From the NCBI GenBank assembly GCA_902596785.1, contig CACJVG010000004.1, positions 1-64,000 of the forward strand: a DNA stretch of 64,000 nucleotides, read 5' to 3'. The notes beneath the pieces were generated by a model that had not been told where the DNA came from, did no database searches, and saw only the letters and a list, made by a program, of their open reading frames with translations. Below, piece by piece: positions 37,916 to 46,903 of this stretch. Within the stretch, counting starts at the first letter, position 1. Each line of letters starts with the position of its first letter. The position numbers and the translations under genes were made by a program. The stretch comes from an uncultured Pelagibacteraceae bacterium (lineage in GTDB: Bacteria; Pseudomonadota; Alphaproteobacteria; Pelagibacterales; Pelagibacteraceae).

Positions 37916-38961
37916 TTAAGTTCTACCTGTGCTTTACGATCTTTTTCATCCACTACTTCACCAAATCGCTCTGGATATTTTTCTCTAAGCCATCCCATAA
38001 TTCCTTCTGGGAAATAAATCACAATCACAACAATCAAAACTCCTAGAGCAACATACTGCCAACCCAAGAAGAATGTCCAAAAACCCTCTTTAAAAATATG
38101 AAATATAGTTGCACCAATAATTGGGCCCCAAAGAGTTCCTTTACCTCCAAGTATTGCCATCAGTACCATGAATACTCCCATCTCTCTGCCGTCAAATGCA
38201 ACATCTGTTGAATCAATGTATCCAACCAAGCCACCCATTATTCCTCCTGCCAATCCACAAAAGAAAGCTGAGATCATCCAACCAATAATTTTATACTTCA
38301 TTGTTTCAATACCCATTGCTTCAGCCTTATCCTCATTATCTCTAATAGCGTTAAGTATTAATTTAAATCTTGTAGAATAAATTGAACGAACCGCAATGAA
38401 TGTGAGCACTAATGTGAAGAAGCTTAAGAAATAGAAAAACTCTCCCCTTGCCTCTAAGCTACCAACATTTGGAAAAGGTGGTGTAGTAAAGCCTTGACCT
38501 GCTCCAATAATTTCTATTCCACCAGAAATTTCACCCGCAGCTACGCCTAAACCTAATGTACAAATTGCAAAATAATGTCCTCTAAGTCCAAGAATAGAAT
38601 ATCCTATCAAACCAGCTACAATAGTTGGAACTACAGCGGCTACAACTAGTCCAACTGCCATACCTTGAAAAAACTGTGTAGGAGTGTGAACAAATGTCTT
38701 CTCCCCTCCACTCTCTGTCCATTCAGCTAATGGAAAAAACATTCCAACTTGAACAGAAGCGCATAAGTACATTCCTAATCCGTAAAATAATATATTTCCA
38801 AATGAATTATACCCCATCTCCCCACCTTGGATGTTCCAAGTAGTAGCAAGAACTATTAAAACACAAAGGATTGATAGCTGAACTTTAAAGGCTGGAAATA
38901 AAAAAGGTGCAGCTAATCCAAATATTAATATTGCTGCATATAAAACAAAATTCTTATTCAT
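37912..38961 (-). CDS. livM: Branched-chain-type ABC transporter permease LivM (second set)
   Basis: GLRGHYFAICTLGLGVA, AIRDNEDKAEAMGIE. Confidence 0.85.
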   Translation of the reverse strand: MNKNFVLYAAILIFGLAAPFLFPAFKVQLSILCVLIVLATTWNIQGGEMGYNSFGNILFYGLGMYLCASVQVGMFFPLAEWTESGGEKTFVHTPTQFFQGMAVGLVVAAVVPTIVAGLIGYSILGLRGHYFAICTLGLGVAAGEISGGIEIIGAGQGFTTPPFPNVGSLEARGEFFYFLSFFTLVLTFIAVRSIYSTRFKLILNAIRDNEDKAEAMGIETMKYKIIGWMISAFFCGLAGGIMGGLVGYIDSTDVAFDGREMGVFMVLMAILGGKGTLWGPIIGATIFHIFKEGFWTFFLGWQYVALGVLIVVIVIYFPEGIMGWLREKYPERFGEVVDEKDRKAQVELK

Positions 38962-38975
38962 TTTTCATCTCAACC

Positions 38976-39869
38976 TTACTTTAAATATTCTCTTTTTCTT
39001 GAAAGTTTAAATCTTCTATAAACCAGGATTAATACTAATAACAAAAATACTGAACCAATTCTAAATTCTGTACCCAGTATATAATCTGCAAATTCTTCAA
39101 ATACTCCTAATCCCATTCCCGACATTGCTACACCAGGTAAGTTTCCTAATCCTGCAACAATTACGATCATGAAAGATCTAATTGTGTAGGGCAATCCCAT
39201 GTAAGGATGAATTGTGAAAGTTATAGATATCAAAGCACCAGCAACACCACAAAGAGCAGCATTTATTCCAAATGTTGCGGCATAAACTTTTTCTGTATCG
39301 ACACCTAAAATCTTTGCAGCTCTTGCATTTTGAGCTGTAGCTCTAATTGCACGTCCTAGCTTAGATTTTTTCATGTAAATAACCAAACAAACTGCAAATA
39401 CAATGCTAATAAACGCTGAAAATATTTTTGAATTTGGTAACACAACATTGTTGTCAAACAACATAGTTGTTCCATAACCAGAATTTGCCAGTACGACGTC
39501 TGCACCAAATGCAAAATTCATTAATTGCATGAAAAGAATACTTATTCCAAAAGTAGCTAAAATAGAGATAAATAGATCTCTATCTACTACTTTATTAATT
39601 ACGAGTTTGTAAATCGCTATACCAACAAAGTACATTATTACTGGCGCAACAATTACTCCCCATGCTGGATGAATACCATAGAGATACATAAAGTATGCAA
39701 TGTATCCTCCTAAAATTACAAGATCTCCTTGTGCAATGTTAATTATATTCATCACACCCCATTGAAGTGCCATTCCATACGCAATCAATGCAAACAAAAC
39801 TCCTAGCAAAATACCATCCAAGCAGGCTTGAAGAGTTATCATAGGATATTGAAATACAAGAAAATCCAT
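38976..39869 (-). CDS. livH: Branched-chain-type ABC transporter permease LivH (second set)
   Basis: GVMNIINIAQGDLVILGGY, AIRATAQNARAAKILGVD. Confidence 0.85.
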   Translation of the reverse strand: MDFLVFQYPMITLQACLDGILLGVLFALIAYGMALQWGVMNIINIAQGDLVILGGYIAYFMYLYGIHPAWGVIVAPVIMYFVGIAIYKLVINKVVDRDLFISILATFGISILFMQLMNFAFGADVVLANSGYGTTMLFDNNVVLPNSKIFSAFISIVFAVCLVIYMKKSKLGRAIRATAQNARAAKILGVDTEKVYAATFGINAALCGVAGALISITFTIHPYMGLPYTIRSFMIVIVAGLGNLPGVAMSGMGLGVFEEFADYILGTEFRIGSVFLLLVLILVYRRFKLSRKREYLK

Positions 39870-39896
39870 AAAAAGTATTTTTGGGTTATATAAAAA

Positions 39897-39922
39897 AAAG
39901 CCCCCTATGACTAGGGGGCTTT
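39897..39922 (-). terminator. Intrinsic terminator-like hairpin between LivJ and LivH genes
   Basis: 11-bp perfect stem aaagcccccta/tagggggcttt, loop tgac, T-tract on the minus strand. Confidence 0.8.
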
Positions 39923-39933
39923 AGTATTTTATT

Positions 39934-41172
39934 TTATCTTTCTGACCACTTAGGAATTGGATGTATCAACTTAGCTGATGCCCATTTTAATGGAGCAACA
40001 ACTTTGTTTTCACAACTTCCTGAAGCATCACACATTACTTGGAAAAGTACCATTGGTTTGTCAACGTTCTGACCACCAGGTGCAAATTTAATATTTCCAT
40101 AGAATGTTTGCATATTCGTAGCTGCAAGAGCATCTCTTACTTTCTTTTGATCAAAAGAATTTGCTCTTTCAAATGCATCTTTGAATACCAATAAAGCAGC
40201 TGAAGATTCAGCAGATTGGTAAGGTGGATCATATCCAAACTCTTTCTCAAAGTCTGCAGCATAAGTCATACCATCTTTAAAGAAATCATCTTTATAAGTT
40301 AGTGACTTGTGCCATTGAGAAGCACAAAGTGCATACTGTGAATTTTTACCATGCTGTTTAGATAGCTTAGCAGCATCACAGTGAGTCATAGCTAACATTG
40401 GAACATCAACTTTCATTTCAGCAATTTGTCTGATCGCAGTTAATGCACCTTTTGTGTGGCCTGATACAACAAGTACATCTGGTTTCATCTGTTTTACTTT
40501 AACCAAAGTAGCAGCCATATCATTTAGCTCTTTAGGCAATTTATCGTCGATTATGATTTTAGAACCAGTTCTTTCTGCAGCATCTAAAATACCTAATCTA
40601 ACATCCTGTGAAAATGCATCTTGTTCAAACGCTTGTGCAATTCTTACTGGTTTTCCACCATTTAACTCAACTGCTGTTTCGATAGCAACATCAAGATATA
40701 AATTAGCTGGAGCTAATACAGCAAATAGATATTTGTAACCTTTTGTAAACAAAGATCTAGATGCACCATTTGCTTCAACCATTGGAACACCATACTTTTC
40801 AGTCACTGGCGCAATCGCTTTAGTTAAACCAGAACTGTAAGGGCCAAGCATAAACTCAACACCATCTTGTGAAATTAATCTTTCTGCAAGCTGTGCAGCT
40901 CTCTTAGGGTTTGACTCATCATCGTAATAAATAATGTCAAACTTATAAGTCTTTCCACCAACTTTAACACCACCCATGCTGTTAATTCTGTCAACGGCCA
41001 TGTTGTAACCATTTTGAGTATGAACACCATTAGATGAGTATTTACCAGTTAAGGAAATCGCAGCACCTAAAATAATTTTGTCACCAACTACTTTTGCAAA
41101 AGATGCAACAGAAGTTGAAAATAAAATTACTAATGCAGAAACAAAACTTAGAATTATTTTATTTAATCTCAT
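39934..41172 (-). CDS. Branched-chain-type ABC transporter substrate-binding protein (LivJ-like)
   Basis: Signal peptide; KIILGAAISLTGKYSSNGVHTQNGYNMAVDRIN. Confidence 0.85.
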   Translation of the reverse strand: MRLNKIILSFVSALVILFSTSVASFAKVVGDKIILGAAISLTGKYSSNGVHTQNGYNMAVDRINSMGGVKVGGKTYKFDIIYYDDESNPKRAAQLAERLISQDGVEFMLGPYSSGLTKAIAPVTEKYGVPMVEANGASRSLFTKGYKYLFAVLAPANLYLDVAIETAVELNGGKPVRIAQAFEQDAFSQDVRLGILDAAERTGSKIIIDDKLPKELNDMAATLVKVKQMKPDVLVVSGHTKGALTAIRQIAEMKVDVPMLAMTHCDAAKLSKQHGKNSQYALCASQWHKSLTYKDDFFKDGMTYAADFEKEFGYDPPYQSAESSAALLVFKDAFERANSFDQKKVRDALAATNMQTFYGNIKFAPGGQNVDKPMVLFQVMCDASGSCENKVVAPLKWASAKLIHPIPKWSER

Positions 41173-41259
41173 TTTATTTCCTCTTTAATTAATTAATTAT
41201 GTGGTGATTAAATAAAGAAATTTTATTTTATGCAAGTGGCAATAAAGACCAAAAACTAT

Positions 41260-41874
41260 TTAATATTGCTGAGTTATAACAATTATTCCGGCAATAATTA
41301 CTAAAACACTCGCAGAAATTGTATTAATTGTTTTTGGATTAGCAGTTATCCACTTAATTAGTTTCTGTGCAAGCATTGCATAACCAATCAAAGATAAAAA
41401 ATCTAAAACAATATAAGTTGTAATTAAAATTAAAAATTGTGCCAATAAATTTGAATTAAAGTCAATAAATTGAGGAAATATAAAAGGAAAAAACATCCAA
41501 GCTTTAGGACTTGTTCCAGCAACTAAGAAACCATCTCGAAAGAATGATAAGTTGCTTTTTTTTGTTTCACCTTCGCTTGAAATAGTTTTTGGACGTGATT
41601 TATAAATATCATAAGCAAGATATAAAATATAAATTACTCCTATCCATTTAAATATATTTAATATCGTTGAGTTCTCAGAAAAAAAAGATCCTATTACAAA
41701 AATTACTAAAGTTGCCTGTATAAAATTTGCTGTTACATCCCCTAACGCTGACCAAACACATTTTCCAACTCCATAATTCATTGAATACGAGATAATCACA
41801 ACTCTTGGGGTTCCTGGTGTAATGAAAAGAAAAATTATTATCTGTAGATAAAGAATGAAATCTAAGGGGAGCAT
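41260..41874 (-). CDS. LysE/RhtB-family exporter
   Basis: LQIIIFLFITPGTPRVVIISYSMNYGVGKCVWSALGD. Confidence 0.8.
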   Translation of the reverse strand: MLPLDFILYLQIIIFLFITPGTPRVVIISYSMNYGVGKCVWSALGDVTANFIQATLVIFVIGSFFSENSTILNIFKWIGVIYILYLAYDIYKSRPKTISSEGETKKSNLSFFRDGFLVAGTSPKAWMFFPFIFPQFIDFNSNLLAQFLILITTYIVLDFLSLIGYAMLAQKLIKWITANPKTINTISASVLVIIAGIIVITQQY

Positions 41875-41880
41875 AAAAAA

Positions 41881-41929
41881 AGATAGTCCTTAAAAACCGG
41901 GAGCTAAAGATGGCTAAGAAGGACTATCT
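41881..41929 (-). other. Terminator/attenuator-like hairpin ending at the LysE-type start codon
   Basis: Perfect 11-bp stem agatagtcctt/aaggactatct around a 27-nt interior. Minus strand: AAGGACTATCT-TTTTTT-ATG. Confidence 0.6.
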
Positions 41930-41951
41930 AAGACATAATATCAGAGGCTAA
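41910..41951 (+). CDS. Possible 13-aa leader/small ORF
   Basis: SD GGGAG (41899-41903), 6-nt spacer, ATG GCT AAG AAG GAC TAT CTA AGA CAT AAT ATC AGA GGC TAA = MAKKDYLRHNIRG. Confidence 0.35.
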   Translation: MAKKDYLRHNIRG

Positions 41952-41991
41952 AAAAAATGCATTAAATATTTTTTTCAAATATAAAGGATTT

Positions 41992-42288
41992 ATGAAAAAA
42001 AAAGGTCACAGACCAGTTACTAGAGTCAAAAACCCAGAGCCCAAAATGGACGATCCGGATTGGATCATTTGGGCAGCCTGGGCAGATAGGATCACTTTCG
42101 AGGAAATTGAAAAAAAAACAGGGAAGAAAGAATCTGATGTAATTAAAATTATGCGAAGATCTCTAAAACCATCATCTTTCAGGTTATGGAGAAAAAGAGT
42201 AAACCAAAAAAGTATAAAACATCGAAAAAAATTTGAATATTCTAGAAAAGAAATAGCTAGTAAAATTAAAAAAGGTGACTATTTATAG
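41992..42288 (+). CDS. TIGR03643/DUF2805-like small protein
   Basis: DPDWIIWAAWADRITFEEIEKKTGKKESDVIKIMRRSLKPSSFRLWRKRV. Confidence 0.7.
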   Translation: MKKKGHRPVTRVKNPEPKMDDPDWIIWAAWADRITFEEIEKKTGKKESDVIKIMRRSLKPSSFRLWRKRVNQKSIKHRKKFEYSRKEIASKIKKGDYL

Positions 42289-42291
42289 TTT

Positions 42292-42549
42292 ATGAAAAAA
42301 ATTACCATGTATACAGGTCCACTATGTAATTATTGTGAGGCTGCAAAAAGATTATTAGCTAGAAATAATGCGCCTTATAATGAAATTGATATTTCAAAAG
42401 TTGATGGAGCAATGGATGAAATGATTAAAAAAGCAAATGGAAAAAGAACTATTCCACAAATTTTTTTTGATGACCAGCATATTGGTGGTTATGATGAAGT
42501 AAGAGCATTAGAAAAAGAAAATAAACTTCAAGATCTTTTAAATAATTAA
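42292..42549 (+). CDS. grxC: Glutaredoxin (Grx3-like, CNYC active site)
   Basis: ITMYTGPLCNYCEAAKRLLARNN; RTIPQIFFDDQHIGGYDE. Confidence 0.85.
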   Translation: MKKITMYTGPLCNYCEAAKRLLARNNAPYNEIDISKVDGAMDEMIKKANGKRTIPQIFFDDQHIGGYDEVRALEKENKLQDLLNN

Positions 42550-43778
42550 TTCCATTCTTCTAAAGCTAATTGTTTCTTAGCTAAAGAGCTTAAATCTTTT
42601 AATTTAACTCTATCTTTATATTTAATTTCGTAATCTTCAGACGCAAAATCTGGTGGACTCTTTCCTTCTAAAAATTTTTTTGATTGTTTTACCGTATAAT
42701 CTAGATTTTTTTTACAATAAGGTGTTGCACCAACGTAAACAACATTTGAATAATTTTTTCCTGAATGCTTGTCTTCAACAGCATGAACAACATCTGGATG
42801 CCACCAAACAGTGTCACCTGGATTCATTTTTGGAATTGAAACTAAACCTTTTAACAGTAATGAATGATAATCTTTATTTACTGATAAAGCTCTACCAAGT
42901 TTTGATCCACACAATTCATTTTCTTCAACATCATCTAGTAATGCTCTGGTTAAAACATAAGCAATTCCTTTAGCAATAGGTATTAATTGTAAAGTTCCAT
43001 CGTTAGGACCTTGTTCTGTTAAAGCTGTCCAACCTTGAAATGTTCTAAATACATGTGCAACCGCAGGGGACTCAAACTCTATTGTTCTATCTCTATACTT
43101 TGCTTCAAATGGATTATATTGTTCAAAGTTGTCAGAAAATATATCTCTATAAATTTTTTGATAATGACTATCGGTCCATCTTTCAATAGATCCAGCATCG
43201 CAATGAGGAGAAAGTCCCAAAGTATCATCACCTGGCTCTCTTCTTCTTACTCTATCTGCATAAGACAATTCTTTATTTGGATCAAAAACTTTATATTCAG
43301 AGTTTTCAAATAACCAAAGATTATTTAGCCATTTTTTTACTTTAGCCATTTGCTCTGAGTGTCTTATTTCTATCTGTGTTTTAGACCAATAAAGGCCGTA
43401 TATTTGGGGTTTACCTGATTTAAGATCACTAAAATATTTATCTAAATCAGCTTTCTTCCTTTGATCATCGTAATAATTATTTTCATCAATATACTTCTCT
43501 AATTCTAAATTTAAATTTTCAATAAATTTGTCTTCAAAAACATCTCGGATTATTACACAGCCTCTTTTTTTTATATCTTCTATTACCTTTGTGTTTTTTT
43601 GATCTAGCTCATTAATACTAACTTCTGGAATTATAGATTTATTGTTTTTTTTGAGATTTAATATTTCTTGTATTTCAGTTTCTATGAACTTTTCAATTTT
43701 GGCGAAATTTTCTTTATAATTTGCTGAGTGATTTCTTAGCTCTTCTTTAACTTTCTCAATATCGATATTTTCAAACAT
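42546..43778 (-). CDS. DUF1479 (YbiU-like) family protein, putative Fe(II)/2OG oxygenase fold
   Basis: GLSPHCDAGSIERW; FRTFQGWTALTEQGPNDGTLQLIP; GDTVWWHPDVVHAVED. Confidence 0.7.
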   Translation of the reverse strand: MFENIDIEKVKEELRNHSANYKENFAKIEKFIETEIQEILNLKKNNKSIIPEVSINELDQKNTKVIEDIKKRGCVIIRDVFEDKFIENLNLELEKYIDENNYYDDQRKKADLDKYFSDLKSGKPQIYGLYWSKTQIEIRHSEQMAKVKKWLNNLWLFENSEYKVFDPNKELSYADRVRRREPGDDTLGLSPHCDAGSIERWTDSHYQKIYRDIFSDNFEQYNPFEAKYRDRTIEFESPAVAHVFRTFQGWTALTEQGPNDGTLQLIPIAKGIAYVLTRALLDDVEENELCGSKLGRALSVNKDYHSLLLKGLVSIPKMNPGDTVWWHPDVVHAVEDKHSGKNYSNVVYVGATPYCKKNLDYTVKQSKKFLEGKSPPDFASEDYEIKYKDRVKLKDLSSLAKKQLALEEWN

Positions 43779-43783
43779 TAAAT

Positions 43784-44158
43784 TTAGCTCTTAGGTTTAA
43801 AAACTAAACATACCCCATTGTTACAAAATCGTTTTCCTGTAGGCTCAGGTCCATCATCGAATATATGCCCATGATGGCCTCCACATTTTTTACAATGATA
43901 TTCGGTTCTTGCATAACCTATGTGGTGATCTGTTTTGGTTTCAAATACGTCTGGCAAAGATTCATAAAAAGAAGGCCATCCAGATCCGCTCTCATATTTT
44001 GTTTTTGAATCAAATAATTTTTCACCACAGTTTGCACAATGAAAACTTCCCTCCCTTTTTTCGTGATTAAGTTCACTTGATCCAGCACGTTCAGTACCTT
44101 CCTCGAATAAAATTAATTTTTGCTCAGCAGTTAAATTTGGATTTATTTTTTTCGTCAT
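43784..44158 (-). CDS. msrB: Peptide methionine-(R)-S-oxide reductase MsrB
   Basis: CANCGEKLFDS, SGWPSFYE, CKKCGGHHGHIFDDGPEPTGKRFCNNG. Confidence 0.9.
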   Translation of the reverse strand: MTKKINPNLTAEQKLILFEEGTERAGSSELNHEKREGSFHCANCGEKLFDSKTKYESGSGWPSFYESLPDVFETKTDHHIGYARTEYHCKKCGGHHGHIFDDGPEPTGKRFCNNGVCLVFKPKS

Positions 44159-45054
44159 GATCCTATATATTTAGCACAAGATTGATGTAACATTGAGTGT
44201 AATTCAACAAGTTTATTAAAATCTTTATTATAACCACCACCCAAAACCCCACAAAATGGTATTCGTCTAGAAAAAAAGTTTTCTACTACTAGCTCATCTC
44301 TTAATTTAATACCCTCATCAGAAATTTTTAATTTTCCTAATCTGTCATTAAAATGAATATCGACACCAGCTATGTAAAAAATGAAATCAAAATTTTCTTG
44401 ATTTAACTCATTTAAATAATGTTTAAGTGTTTTGATATAAGCATCATCCTCTAAATTATCCTCGAGCTCCACATCTAAATCACTGTTTGATTTTTTTGCT
44501 GGATAATTGGTTTTTGAATGCATGCTAAACGTAAAAACACTTCTATTATCTTTAAAAATTTCTGAATTACCATTTCCTTGATGAACATCTAAATCAACGA
44601 TTAAAATTTTATTAGCTAGACCTCTATTAAGTAAATAATGTGACGCAACTGCAACATCATTAAATACACAATAACCTGCACCTCCATCATAACTTGCGTG
44701 GTGACTTCCACCTGCAGTATTACATGAGATGCCATAATTTATTGCAAGTTTAGATGCTAGCACAGTTCCACCTGTAGCAACTAAAGATCTTTGTACAACA
44801 CTATCTACAAGTGGAAATCCAATTTTTTTTACTCCCTCTTTACTTAAAGTTTTGTTTTGAATATCTAAAATATAATTTTTTGAATGTGCATAACTTAATG
44901 TTTCAAATGAACAGGCTGAAGGTTTATGAAATTTTTTTACTATTTTATTTTGGATTAAGTAGTTTGCTAATTCTCCAAATTTATTAATAGGAAATTTATG
45001 ATCATCACCAATTTTAGCAAAATAATCCTCGTGATTAACAACAGGTAGCTCCAT
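44155..45054 (-). CDS. Histone-deacetylase superfamily protein (class IV/HDAC11-like)
   Basis: GGSHHASYDGGAGYCVFNDVAVAS, VDLDVHQGNGNSEIF, YIAGVDIHFNDRLGKLKIS, GGGY. Confidence 0.75.
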   Translation of the reverse strand: MELPVVNHEDYFAKIGDDHKFPINKFGELANYLIQNKIVKKFHKPSACSFETLSYAHSKNYILDIQNKTLSKEGVKKIGFPLVDSVVQRSLVATGGTVLASKLAINYGISCNTAGGSHHASYDGGAGYCVFNDVAVASHYLLNRGLANKILIVDLDVHQGNGNSEIFKDNRSVFTFSMHSKTNYPAKKSNSDLDVELEDNLEDDAYIKTLKHYLNELNQENFDFIFYIAGVDIHFNDRLGKLKISDEGIKLRDELVVENFFSRRIPFCGVLGGGYNKDFNKLVELHSMLHQSCAKYIGS

Positions 45055-45057
45055 TTT

Positions 45058-46008
45058 TTACTCTAGAACTCTGATAGGCTTTCCATTTACACAAGCCTCT
45101 AATCCTTCGATCATTTGGTTGTAAAAAATACTATAATTTTCAGCTGTAACATAACCAATGTGTGGAGTAAGCAATGCATTTGGTAAAAATCTAAGCTTAT
45201 TATTTTCAGGTAAAGGCTCTTTTTCATATACATCAATTCCTGCACCAGCAATTACATTAGTTGATAAAGCAATAATTAAATCATCCTCATTTACAATAGG
45301 TCCACGAGATGTGTTTATTAAAAAAGCTGTTTTTTTCATTTTATCTAATTCTTTTAAAGTAATGCAGTCTTTGTATCTTTCACCTCCTTGAACATGAATT
45401 GAAAGAACATCAGAATTTGTAATTAAATCTTCTTTACTGCAAGGTAGTACGTCTAATTCTTTACACTTATCTAAGTTAAGATTTTCACTCCAGGCCATTA
45501 CTTGCATACCAAAAGCCTTTCCAATTTTAGCAACTTCACTGCCTACTCTGCCTAATCCAATTAAACCTAAAATTTTTCCCTTTAATTCTACACCTATAGT
45601 TGTTTGCCAATATCCTTGATACATATTATCGAATTCTTCTTTAAAATTTCTAGCTAAACCAAGAATTAAGGCCCATGTTAATTCAGGCGTTGGGTTAATA
45701 TTTATATCTGTTCCACAAACTATGATTTTTCTTTTCTTTGCAGCTTCTAAATCAATAGATCTATTACGTAATCCACTTGTGATTACAAATTTTAAATCAT
45801 TTAAATTATCAATTAAATTTTTTGTTATTGGAGTTCTTTCTCTCATTATTAATAAAGCTTCAAAATCAGCCAACTGATCTATTGCATCTGCTTCATCTAA
45901 AAAAGGTTCGCTAAAAATCTTAAATTCATATTTTCCAGATAGTTTTTCTAAATCTACAAATTGTTGAGCAACATTTTGATAATCATCTAATATAGCAACT
46001 TTAAGCAT
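45058..46008 (-). CDS. D-2-hydroxyacid dehydrogenase family protein
   Basis: GLIGLGRVGSEVAKIGKAFGMQVMAWS, NTSRGPIVNEDDL. Start set to MLKVAILDDYQ (46008). Confidence 0.8.
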   Translation of the reverse strand: MLKVAILDDYQNVAQQFVDLEKLSGKYEFKIFSEPFLDEADAIDQLADFEALLIMRERTPITKNLIDNLNDLKFVITSGLRNRSIDLEAAKKRKIIVCGTDININPTPELTWALILGLARNFKEEFDNMYQGYWQTTIGVELKGKILGLIGLGRVGSEVAKIGKAFGMQVMAWSENLNLDKCKELDVLPCSKEDLITNSDVLSIHVQGGERYKDCITLKELDKMKKTAFLINTSRGPIVNEDDLIIALSTNVIAGAGIDVYEKEPLPENNKLRFLPNALLTPHIGYVTAENYSIFYNQMIEGLEACVNGKPIRVLE

Positions 46009-46903
46009 TTTTAACTTTCTTATTTGATAACAATATTCCTGCAATAATTAAACAAGCGCCTAAAATATGATAAAACATAAATTTTTCACTAAAAAAAATC
46101 ATCGCCATTATTGCGCTTAAAATTGGCATTAGGTGTAAAAAAACACCAGATCGATTAGCACCAATCATAGATATTCCTTTTATCCATAAAATAAAAGATG
46201 CCAAACCTGGAAACAAAACTACGTAAGATAAAATTAAAATAAAAGGTAATTCTAAATTAATCCTAAAGCCAATTTGATATTCAATAAAATAAACTGGTAT
46301 CAAAAATATTAAACCAAAAGTAATTACTACTTGAAGTAATGATATTTGAGTTAAGTCATATTGTTTTCCCTTTAACAATGTCGAATATAATGCCCATGAA
46401 AACATTGCTATCACCATTGTAATATCACCTTTATTGAAATCTAAATTTTTTAATATTTCCAAATTTGCTTTTGTAATAATCACAATTACACCAGCAAAAG
46501 AAAACACTACCCCTATAATTTGAAAAATATTTGTCTTTTCAATTTTTAATATTGAAGAAAACAACATAATCATCACAGGTATCGTTGAAATCATTAAAAC
46601 TCCACTAATCACCTGGGTAAAATTTAATGAATAATAAACAATTGAATTAAATACTGTTATACTAGTAACTCCCAAAACAATGAAAAGCTTATAGTTTTTA
46701 ATTATATAGTTTCTTTTCTCTAATATTTCAGGAATTGTAAAAGGTGCTAAAATTAACCAGGCAAAAAGCCATCTATAAAAATTAAGTGAAAAAGGTGGAA
46801 TTTCATAAAAACTTGCAAGTTTACCTACTACAAAATTACCTGCCCAGAAAGTTACTGTCAAAAATAGATATAAATAAGCTAAAAAATTATTATCTTTAGT
46901 CAC
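46001..46903 (-). CDS. EamA/DMT-family transporter
   Basis: Ten hydrophobic segments, EamA motifs. Confidence 0.8.
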   Translation of the reverse strand: MTKDNNFLAYLYLFLTVTFWAGNFVVGKLASFYEIPPFSLNFYRWLFAWLILAPFTIPEILEKRNYIIKNYKLFIVLGVTSITVFNSIVYYSLNFTQVISGVLMISTIPVMIMLFSSILKIEKTNIFQIIGVVFSFAGVIVIITKANLEILKNLDFNKGDITMVIAMFSWALYSTLLKGKQYDLTQISLLQVVITFGLIFLIPVYFIEYQIGFRINLELPFILILSYVVLFPGLASFILWIKGISMIGANRSGVFLHLMPILSAIMAMIFFSEKFMFYHILGACLIIAGILLSNKKVKNA

